The translations under genes and the position numbers were made by a program. This document shows positions 7,103 through 13,402 of a stretch of DNA of 18,680 bases, piece after piece (position 1 is the first letter of the stretch; every line of letters starts with the position of its first letter). The stretch lies in NCBI GenBank assembly GCA_910584965.1, contig CAJUDZ010000049.1:1-18680 (forward strand). Reading direction: 5' to 3'. The DNA is from an uncultured Lachnospiraceae bacterium. Its GTDB lineage: Bacteria; Bacillota; Clostridia; Lachnospirales; Lachnospiraceae. The notes below the pieces were generated by a model. It was given only the letters and a program-made list of their open reading frames with translations. It made no database searches and was not told where the DNA came from.

Positions 7103-8279
7103 AGAACAAAGATATCACGAAAGCCTTCGACATGCCGTCCTTACAATCCCGTTCCAGCCGAAGCTCTCCGCCGTGCATCTGAATGATTTTAGCGGAAATG
7201 CTGAGTCCCAGTCCGCTGCCGCCGCTCGTGCTCCGCGTTTTGTCGCCTCTGGCAAAGGGTTCAAAAATATGCTCCGCCAGTTCATCTCCGATCGGCGTTC
7301 CGTTATCCGCGATGCGTATCCGGCCGCGGTCATTCAGGCTGATGCAGATTTTAGTTCCTTTTTTGTTGTATCTGACCGCATTGGTCAATATATTCGTGAC
7401 CGCCCGTCCCATCTGCACTTTATCCAGCTCATACGGAAAATCCAGTTCCGGTATATGGATTTCCAGTTCCATGCCGTTTTCTTCGAAATCGGCATAAAGG
7501 AGCGCGATATTTTCCCGCAGAAGCTCCCCTATGTCCGTCTTTTCCCGATGCAGTGTAAATCCGTCGCTGTCCATTTTGACATATTCGAACAGCAGCGTAA
7601 TCAGCTCGTCCATCCGCATCGATTTAGCATAAACCGCCTGCAAATATTCTTTTTTCTTCTTCTCATCTTCCACCATACCATCCGCAAGCGCTCTTGCATA
7701 GCCGCAGACCGTCGTCAGAGGCGTCTTGATATCGTGAGCGATGTCCGAAAGCATCAGATTCCGCTGTCTGTCATAGGCTGCCCTGCGCGCTTTTTCTTCC
7801 GCAAGCAGTTCTTCCATCTTCCGCGAAACAACCCTGTAATACCACCAGGCCGCGATCAGATAGGGAAGCAGCGCAACCGCCAGAAGAAACAGGAAAATAC
7901 AGATCACGGCGATCTGATACATCTCGATCAGCCGCGGACTTTTTACGCCGTCCAGAATCGGAGACGTAATATCCACATGCAGTCTGCTTTCCATATTTTT
8001 CCCGATGGAAGCCTGTACCCACGCCGCTATCCGGTCCGGTAAAAACGCCGTCGCCGAAAACAATATCATTTGCAGCATAACCAGAATGATGCTGCCGCTG
8101 TCCGCCGTTACGGAAAACTGAATATCCATCGTTTTTACGAGAAAAGGGGCTACCGCCAGCCGGTAACCCGTGTTCAACAGCCCTTCGCTGACATAAATAA
8201 ATACCATAACCAGCAAAAAGCGCTGTATCAGAAAGCGTTTCAATGATTTTGTACCCGCCAGGGCGTTTTTTGTATCCAT
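7101..8279 (-). CDS. Sensor histidine kinase of a two-component system
   Basis: This 392-aa membrane kinase should autophosphorylate and pass phosphate to the response regulator encoded just before it. Hydrophobic segments lie at about 17-35, 61-80 and 121-146. A short extracellular region follows the second, and a linker follows the third. The dimerisation H-box is SDIAHDIKTPLTT with phospho-acceptor His182. The ATPase domain shows an N-box (ILTNAVRYN, Asn300), a G1 box (IRIADNG, 321-327) and a G2 box (GGSGLGLS, 353-360). The ATG at 8279 was chosen because GGGAGG lies 7 nt upstream. An in-frame TTG at 8285 would sit almost on that ribosome site. The gene starts 27 nt after the regulator stop. 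Kinases of this layout often sense envelope stress or antimicrobial peptides, but the signal here is unknown. Confidence 0.94.
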   Translation of the reverse strand: MDTKNALAGTKSLKRFLIQRFLLVMVFIYVSEGLLNTGYRLAVAPFLVKTMDIQFSVTADSGSIILVMLQMILFSATAFLPDRIAAWVQASIGKNMESRLHVDITSPILDGVKSPRLIEMYQIAVICIFLFLLAVALLPYLIAAWWYYRVVSRKMEELLAEEKARRAAYDRQRNLMLSDIAHDIKTPLTTVCGYARALADGMVEDEKKKKEYLQAVYAKSMRMDELITLLFEYVKMDSDGFTLHREKTDIGELLRENIALLYADFEENGMELEIHIPELDFPYELDKVQMGRAVTNILTNAVRYNKKGTKICISLNDRGRIRIADNGTPIGDELAEHIFEPFARGDKTRSTSGGSGLGLSISAKIIQMHGGELRLERDCKDGMSKAFVISLF

Positions 8280-8306
8280 GCACAAACCTCCCGAAATGCC
8301 AGTATA

Positions 8307-9014
8307 CTAGTCTTCCTTTTCCATGCGGTATCCGAGACCGCGTATCGTCTTAATATAAGCATTTCCGTCTTCACTCAGCTTGGCGCGCAGTTTGCTGATA
8401 CATACCATAATGTTATTGTCGGAAATAAAATAGTCGTCCCCCCAGCCCTGTTCAAACAACTGCTGCTTGGTAAACACCTTGCCCGGATTTTCCATAAAAA
8501 GTTTCATCAGCCTGTACTCGATGGAAGTCAGCTCGATCGTCCGTTCCCCCTGCCGCAGAAGACAGGAGCTTAAATCCAGCTTCAAATCCCGCACAGAAAG
8601 TTCTTCCACCTGCTTCTGCCGACCGGAACCAAGCGCATAAAACCGCCGGATGTTGGAATTGACTCTCGCCACCGCTTCTAACGGCTGAAAAGGCTTGGTA
8701 ATGTAATCGTCCGCCCCCAGATCGAGTCCCAGGATTTTGTCCGCATCCCCGCCTTTGGCAGAAAGCATGATGACCGGAATATTGCTTTGTTCCCGAATAT
8801 TGCGAAGCACCCTGTAACCGTCGATTCCCGGCATCATAATATCCAGGATGGCAAGATCGATTTCTTCCTTATACAGGGCCGCATCCTGTAAAGCAGACAG
8901 CGCCTGTGCGCCGTCCGCTGCCTCAATGACTTCATAACCGTCTTTTTCCAGATAAAGACGCAGTAAATCCCTGATTTCCGCTTCGTCATCCGCAACCAGA
9001 ATTTTATAACCCAT
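8307..9014 (-). CDS. OmpR/PhoB-family response regulator
   Basis: This 235-aa DNA-binding regulator pairs with the downstream histidine kinase. The receiver domain at about 1-120 has the acidic pocket Asp9/Asp10 (LVADDEAE), phospho-acceptor Asp58 (AILDIMMPGIDG), Ser85 (VIMLSAKGG) and Lys107 (YITKPFQP). The winged-helix domain at about 138-233 carries the recognition-helix region (SDNNIMVCISKLRAKL) and ends in the typical IKTIRGLGYRME. The ATG at 9014 was chosen because GGAGG sits 8 nt upstream and the receiver starts at once. An ATG at 9038 with GGAGAG 5 nt upstream is a real alternative that adds eight residues. Either start overlaps the end of the DUF975 gene (11 or 35 nt), so translation is probably coupled. 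Confidence 0.94.
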   Translation of the reverse strand: MGYKILVADDEAEIRDLLRLYLEKDGYEVIEAADGAQALSALQDAALYKEEIDLAILDIMMPGIDGYRVLRNIREQSNIPVIMLSAKGGDADKILGLDLGADDYITKPFQPLEAVARVNSNIRRFYALGSGRQKQVEELSVRDLKLDLSSCLLRQGERTIELTSIEYRLMKLFMENPGKVFTKQQLFEQGWGDDYFISDNNIMVCISKLRAKLSEDGNAYIKTIRGLGYRMEKED

Positions 9015-9861
9015 TCCTGAATCCTCCGTCTCTTCCATCCCATCTCTCCGGATTTACAGGCTGCATTACATCGTATACCATATCGTCATGCCGTCCGCCG
9101 GACACCCGCCGGTAAAGCGCCGCACGCGTCAGATTGACATAAGGCGCCACATAGACAATCTCGGATATGCCGCAGGTGATACCGCTGAGCATACGCCAGG
9201 GAATAAAAGTCAGATCCATTACAAAGGTATCCCACTTCTGCCCTTCCATCATGTCTTTACTGCGCTGTAACACTTCCCTGTACGGCATATCCGGATTTTC
9301 CGCCAGAATAAATTCTACCATATAATACTGATACTTCTTATAAATGCCCGGAATGATGAAAAGCAGCGTCCACAAAAGCACATGCAGATCTCTCATAAAG
9401 GTTGTTTTGACGCCGTTTAAATAGCTGTGGTCGAACATGTATCCGAGTTCCGAGATCTCACCGCAGTCATCTACACTTTTGAGCATGAACCGCTGCGCTC
9501 CAACCCACAGCGGATTGATTAAAAATATATCGAGCGCCGCCACGACGATAAATATCACCGTAAAAATAACTATTACAGTCACCGCAAACGCGGTAAGAAA
9601 CATGCCGTTTACGGTATTGAGCTTATCCAGGGATCCTCCTACGTTGTATTCTGCGGAATCCACAAAATTCTCAACATCTTCCGAATCGATAACAAACAGC
9701 GTTCTTGTTTTTTCACCGGTTTGGTGATTTGAAAAGTTTACCCTGGAACCCGCCCCATATCCGAGCAGAATGAAAATAAATGATACAAACACCACTTTCC
9801 AGTAGTTTCTTCTTAATGCGTCTTTCGCCCTTTCCTTTACTTCTTTTCTCGTCCACTTCAT
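9004..9861 (-). CDS. DUF975 family integral membrane protein
   Basis: This 285-aa protein of unknown function is recognised as DUF975. It has the N-terminal WTRKEVKERAKDALRRNYW signature and the conserved SKDMMEGQKWDTF motif (201-213) followed by a hydrophobic stretch. Predicted membrane segments are near 20-37, 90-118, 160-174 and 217-243. An extracytoplasmic loop of about 50 residues lies between the first two. The ATG at 9861 has AGGAG 7 nt upstream. Its stop codon lies inside the response regulator gene, so it is the first gene of a DUF975-regulator-kinase operon. The overlap suggests a functional link with the two-component system, for instance as accessory membrane component or regulated target, but this is inference. 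No recognisable sigma-70 promoter was found upstream. Confidence 0.9.
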   Translation of the reverse strand: MKWTRKEVKERAKDALRRNYWKVVFVSFIFILLGYGAGSRVNFSNHQTGEKTRTLFVIDSEDVENFVDSAEYNVGGSLDKLNTVNGMFLTAFAVTVIVIFTVIFIVVAALDIFLINPLWVGAQRFMLKSVDDCGEISELGYMFDHSYLNGVKTTFMRDLHVLLWTLLFIIPGIYKKYQYYMVEFILAENPDMPYREVLQRSKDMMEGQKWDTFVMDLTFIPWRMLSGITCGISEIVYVAPYVNLTRAALYRRVSGGRHDDMVYDVMQPVNPERWDGRDGGFRNGL

Positions 9862-10113
9862 ATTCGTTCTCCTGTTTAAAAATCAGTTGTTTTGTTGTTA
9901 CATCAAGATTAACACCCCCATCTTAAACAAAACACGGAGAAAACTTAATATAACCTTAAAGTTTCTGTCTTTCTCCAATTGCCGGAATAAAACCATCCGA
10001 CAAACTCCTGTTTCAGCGCTTCATCCCGGGATACGATTTCCGGCGCATACCCGAATGCTTCCGGTTCCGGTACCGTCCATAGATGCTATAACTGCCGTAA
10101 TTTCCCGTAAGGC
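9862..10113. other. Intergenic stretch without an intact gene
   Basis: This stretch belongs to a 335-bp gap between the DUF975 start and the ASKHA protein stop. The part next to DUF975 (9862-9944) is its A/T-rich upstream region, including its ribosome site. A protein-like reading frame without a start codon (9945-10085) follows, and then a terminator (10114-10144). Nothing else is evident. Confidence 0.6.
9945..10085 (-). pseudogene. Possible C-terminal gene remnant
   Basis: A 46-codon minus-strand frame has no ATG and is closed upstream by TAG at 10086-10088. Its translation looks protein-like rather than random: it includes PEPEAFGYAPEIVSRDEALK, then QEFVGWFYSGNWRK near the end, with acidic residues and tryptophans typical of a folded C-terminus. 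I do not recognise the family. It may be the surviving end of a gene lost by deletion between the ASKHA operon and the DUF975 operon, or chance. Confidence is low. Confidence 0.3.
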
Positions 10114-10144
10114 AAAAATTCCGGCATCTTAACAATGCCGGAAT
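10114..10144 (-). terminator. Intrinsic terminator of the S66-DUF4250-ASKHA operon
   Basis: A perfect 10-bp stem (ATTCCGGCAT at 10118-10127, ATGCCGGAAT at 10135-10144) with a 7-nt loop is followed on the minus strand by a T run. It lies about 50 nt past the ASKHA gene stop codon. The minus strand is favoured because the T tract is on that side. Confidence 0.75.
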
Positions 10145-10196
10145 CGTTGTGGAAACTGTGACTTTGCGGACGAATGCGAATCGTCAGGGTTTGCCT

Positions 10197-12041
10197 CTAA
10201 TCGCTGACGGCATCCGCTTCTTCATTTTTCAGCGCCATACAGCGGATGTATAATTCCTCAAATTCCGCCTGTTCTGCCAGATTGATATGCTCAATTCCCT
10301 GTGTCATTTCCGAAAGAGTTTCTTCGGTAAGGCTCCCCGTCCACAGATCCTTTCCCATCCAAAAAGCGCCGGCCAGTGAGGTGTTGCCGACCGCTTCCGT
10401 GCACGGCCTCAATGTTTCCGGCAGAAGCCCTATGGCAGCCGCGGCGTCCACATTCAGATAATAACCGAATCCGCCGGCCAGAAAAACCTTTGTAACCGGA
10501 GAATTTCCTATTTTCCGGCACAGAATTTCCACCCCGGCGCGGACTGCGGCCTTCGCCATCTGCAAATTTCGAATATCCTGCTGGGTCAGAAAGACGGCGT
10601 CCGGCGTCTGAACCGAACCGGTCAATCCGGCCGACGACGGGCCTGATGTGCTCAATCCGTACTGCCCTTCGGAAATGGTAACGGTAATGCCTTCGTCAAA
10701 ATAAGGATCTTTCATCAGCCCGGTTTCATCGATAATTCCTTCTTTTAATAAGAATGCCGTCATCGCAATCATATCGCTTCCCGCCGCCGTTTTACCGGGA
10801 CCGCCCTCAAACGCCGGGCCCGCCGCCGTCGCCGTAACGATCATTCGTTCCCCGTCCGTAACCGCCATTTCACCGTTGGTCCCCAAATCGAGAAACAGGT
10901 ATGTCCCGTGTCTTTCTCCGCAAGCGGGCAGCCTGCCCGGTCGTTCCGATGCGGGAAGCCTGTTCAGGCCGCGCACAGGCAGCATATTCAGGCAATAAAG
11001 TCCCGCCGTGATATCGCCGCCCACAAAAGCGCTGATTCCCGGCGTAATATAGACCGGGAGGGATGCCCCCTGCGTGGAAACAATTCCCGGCCAAGAGACT
11101 TTTGGTATGGTTATCGAAGTCCGGCCGTCCGGAGGTTCAACCGGCCAAAAGCATTTCTGCAGGCCAAGCGTGACCGGACGAAACGGACTTTTTCCCAATC
11201 CTTCCGTGGAAAGCCCCATCAGCAAATGTTCCATCGTGGTATTGCCGGCAATGCACATACAGCACAGAGAAGCCCCTTCTTTTAATACCGAAAGCTTCCC
11301 GTAAAATCTGTCGGCGCCCTCCCGCAGCACCTTCCACACACTGTCCCGCATAATATCCGCGGCGCGCGTCAAAGGCACATCCGCACCGGCCGCACCAGCC
11401 GTTTCCCCGGAAGCCGTGACTCCACCGGTCTCGTTCAGCCGAGGCGAAACCGAACCGGCCCTGTCGGCGGCCGCCGCCTGTATTCTGGAAAGCACATCCG
11501 CACCGTAACATCTCTGCGGATTCATTGCACAGTACGTATCCACCGTCTCTTTGGTATCGATATCCACAAGCTGCATCGCGATGGTCGTCGTTCCCAAATC
11601 CACGGCTATCATATATCGGTTTTTTGATATATTATTTTGACTTATCCGGTCATTTTTTCCCGACACATCCATCACATGGATTGTCTTCGTGACAATTTCC
11701 CGTTCCCGGGGCTTCACAAAATCCAACCGGACAATACAGTCCTTCCCGGGCCTTGCAGCACAGGCAAGCCGATATCCCTGACGCAGTTCATCCGGCGTGA
11801 ACGCCTGCCTGTCCTGTGCTGCCGGAAAAGGCGCCGCCTGTAAAAACTGTACCCGGCATCGTTTGCAGGTTCCCCGTCCGCCGCAAAAATTACCGGAAAT
11901 CAGTTGATGACGCAACAGAGTCATCATCAATGTCATATCTGAACCATGTGTCACATTTATTTTCTGCGGTTCCCGCTCCTCGTCTTCCATGATGACGGTA
12001 ATTTGAATCGTTTCAGACAAACCGGTTTTTCTCCTTGTCAT
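10197..12041 (-). CDS. RACo-like 2Fe-2S/ASKHA reductive activator (DUF4445)
   Basis: This 614-aa protein joins an N-terminal plant-type ferredoxin domain to a C-terminal ASKHA ATPase. That is the layout of reductive activators of corrinoid proteins (RACo), which use ATP to return Co(II) corrinoid to Co(I). The cluster cysteines are Cys53, Cys59, Cys62 and Cys94 (CGGRGTCKRC, then RLACAARP). The ATPase part shows phosphate loops at 146-153 (AVDLGTTT) and 384-392 (FLDLGTNGE), LAGGFGYYLN (521-530) and GNTSLAGAF (552-560). Two stretches rich in Ala, Gly, Arg or Pro (about 195-225 and 355-378) look like lineage-specific loops. The ATG at 12041 lacks a clear ribosome site. A TTG at 12020, ten nt after AAGGAG, may be the true start. 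Either start overlaps the DUF4250 gene. No corrinoid protein or methyltransferase gene is nearby. Confidence 0.88.
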   Translation of the reverse strand: MTRRKTGLSETIQITVIMEDEEREPQKINVTHGSDMTLMMTLLRHQLISGNFCGGRGTCKRCRVQFLQAAPFPAAQDRQAFTPDELRQGYRLACAARPGKDCIVRLDFVKPREREIVTKTIHVMDVSGKNDRISQNNISKNRYMIAVDLGTTTIAMQLVDIDTKETVDTYCAMNPQRCYGADVLSRIQAAAADRAGSVSPRLNETGGVTASGETAGAAGADVPLTRAADIMRDSVWKVLREGADRFYGKLSVLKEGASLCCMCIAGNTTMEHLLMGLSTEGLGKSPFRPVTLGLQKCFWPVEPPDGRTSITIPKVSWPGIVSTQGASLPVYITPGISAFVGGDITAGLYCLNMLPVRGLNRLPASERPGRLPACGERHGTYLFLDLGTNGEMAVTDGERMIVTATAAGPAFEGGPGKTAAGSDMIAMTAFLLKEGIIDETGLMKDPYFDEGITVTISEGQYGLSTSGPSSAGLTGSVQTPDAVFLTQQDIRNLQMAKAAVRAGVEILCRKIGNSPVTKVFLAGGFGYYLNVDAAAAIGLLPETLRPCTEAVGNTSLAGAFWMGKDLWTGSLTEETLSEMTQGIEHINLAEQAEFEELYIRCMALKNEEADAVSD

Positions 12042-12186
12042 AATGATAATCTATGGACGCCAGTTTTCCGACAATCTCCTCTTCGTCAATGTCCAGATCA
12101 TCGCAGAGTGCGTCCAGGCTTCCATAAAAATCCCGCAGTTTCAAATTTACATAACTAAGCAGCATTGCCGGATCCGATGGTATCAT
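12013..12186 (-). CDS. DUF4250 domain-containing small protein (57 aa)
   Basis: This short gene matches the DUF4250 family, a conserved small protein of anaerobic Firmicutes with no known function. It begins MIPSDPAMLLSYVNLKLRD and continues with the acidic LDALCDDLDIDEEEIVGKL, then ends DYHYDKEKNRFV. The middle could form a small helix-turn-helix-like fold, though no DNA-binding role is shown. The ATG at 12186 has GGGAGGGG about 9 nt upstream. It lies 18 nt after the S66 peptidase stop and overlaps the start of the downstream ASKHA gene by 8-29 nt depending on the start used, so the three genes should be cotranscribed and the last two translationally coupled. Family identity rests on recognition of the N-terminal and C-terminal signatures. 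Confidence 0.85.
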   Translation of the reverse strand: MIPSDPAMLLSYVNLKLRDFYGSLDALCDDLDIDEEEIVGKLASIDYHYDKEKNRFV

Positions 12187-12204
12187 ATCGAATTTCCCCT
12201 CCCT

Positions 12205-13227
12205 TTATCTTCGTTCCATCTTTACGGAATAATGGTTTTCTTCCGCATGAACATGTGCAATGCTCCCGCAGATCAGAGGCATCATGGGTGGAATATGGCC
12301 GATATCCAAATCCATGAGTACGGGCACATCGTATTTCCGAATAACTTCATAAACCGCCCGATACTGGTCCATTCCCATCATCTCCTGCCCATGACAAAGC
12401 GGCCTCCCGATCAGGAATCCTTTACAATGTGAAAACCAGCCCGCATGTTCCATCTGCCACATGGCACGCCGAATACTCATCACATTCAGATCACAGGCCT
12501 CCAGAAACCAGATGATGCCGTCTTCCTGATAGCGTTCTGCAAAATCACGGACTTTATCGTATCCGGTGCCGGGCAGATTGACCAGACAGTCCATACAGCC
12601 GCCCAGAAGCCTGCCCGAAAAATCGAGCGTCCTGTCCGGAAATTTCCGTATGACGGACGGTTCCGTTACCTGATAGGGTGCGAGCGGATTTTCTTCGTTT
12701 TTCAAAGATTCCTTTTCCCACCGGTCATAGCCCTGTAATTCCAGTTTTTTTCCGGTTAAAAGGTCCATCGCATCGTTCAGGGCCGGATGCCAGGGTTCCA
12801 TCCCGAAAGCCGCGGCACAGGGGCCGTAAATGGCTGCCGTATCGCAGAGCGTCGCCAGCAGAAACGTCATGTTGGTATTGTCCGAATACCCCATATACCA
12901 TTTGGGCGCCGCTTCTTTTATCCGCTCAAAGTCAACATAATCCAGGACTTCACACATCAGTTCGCCGCCGCCGCAGGAAATCAGGCAGTCGTTCTCCCGG
13001 CTGCAATAATAGTCCTGAAGCTCCTCTCCGCACGCAGACGGCGTATTGCTGATGCCGATTCCCTGCTCCGCATAACAGTTTGGCCCCGTCTGAATCCTGT
13101 ACCCGTCTGCCTTCCATTTCTTCTGCGCATTCAAAAACGCGCTTTTATAAGGTTCTGTGGCACACCCAAAAGAAGGCGCAACAAAGCCGATCGTTCCGTT
13201 TGGCGGCAAAAATGCCGGATACCTCAT
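12205..13227 (-). CDS. S66 family LD-carboxypeptidase (LdcA/MccF-like)
   Basis: This 340-aa serine peptidase belongs to family S66. Members remove the terminal D-Ala from L,D-tetrapeptides during peptidoglycan recycling or, as in MccF, inactivate peptide-nucleotide antibiotics. The N-terminal Rossmann-like start is NGTIGFVAPSFG. The catalytic triad can be read: nucleophile Ser115 in YMGYSDNTN, Glu243 in WFLEACD and His311 in DLDIGHIPPM. No signal peptide is seen, so it is cytoplasmic. The ATG at 13227 was chosen because GGAGG lies 7 nt upstream. An in-frame TTG further upstream (13275) would run through a hairpin and has no ribosome site. It is the first gene of an operon with DUF4250 and the ASKHA activator. 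A recycling role and a detoxifying role cannot be told apart here. Confidence 0.92.
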   Translation of the reverse strand: MRYPAFLPPNGTIGFVAPSFGCATEPYKSAFLNAQKKWKADGYRIQTGPNCYAEQGIGISNTPSACGEELQDYYCSRENDCLISCGGGELMCEVLDYVDFERIKEAAPKWYMGYSDNTNMTFLLATLCDTAAIYGPCAAAFGMEPWHPALNDAMDLLTGKKLELQGYDRWEKESLKNEENPLAPYQVTEPSVIRKFPDRTLDFSGRLLGGCMDCLVNLPGTGYDKVRDFAERYQEDGIIWFLEACDLNVMSIRRAMWQMEHAGWFSHCKGFLIGRPLCHGQEMMGMDQYRAVYEVIRKYDVPVLMDLDIGHIPPMMPLICGSIAHVHAEENHYSVKMERR

Positions 13228-13246
13228 ATTGATACCTCCATCCCTG

Positions 13247-13270
13247 CCTGCCCCGCAAACCGGGGGCAGG
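13247..13270 (-). other. Leader hairpin just upstream of the S66 peptidase ribosome site
   Basis: On the minus strand CCTGCCCC (13270-13263) can pair with GGGGCAGG (13254-13247) across an 8-nt loop. This gives an 8-bp GC-rich hairpin in the short leader, ending 7 nt before the GGAGG ribosome site. A further GGGGCAGG lies at 13301-13294, close to the predicted transcription start. The role is unknown; it may protect the mRNA or tune translation. Confidence 0.4.
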
Positions 13271-13303
13271 CGCAATTATTATTTTCCGTTTTACCTGCCC
13301 CTT

Positions 13304-13332
13304 ATTATATCGTTTTCGAAACAGAATTTCCA
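13304..13332 (-). promoter_or_regulatory. Promoter of the S66-DUF4250-ASKHA operon
   Basis: A perfect -10 box TATAAT (13309-13304) is preceded at 17 bp by TGGAAA (13332-13327), which matches four of six -35 positions. Transcription should start near 13297, about 70 nt before the S66 peptidase start codon. The surrounding 13276-13402 stretch has no gene. Confidence 0.55.
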
Positions 13333-13402
13333 CGCCTGATTTTTGAAAAAGACTGTCCGTTCCCCGCTTCTGTGCCGGAGAATACTTTTGCCTGAAATCG
13401 TT

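Noticed and set aside
8280..8285. TTG start two codons upstream for the histidine kinase
   Set aside because: It would lie one base from the GGGAGG ribosome site, whereas the ATG at 8279 has ideal 7-nt spacing.
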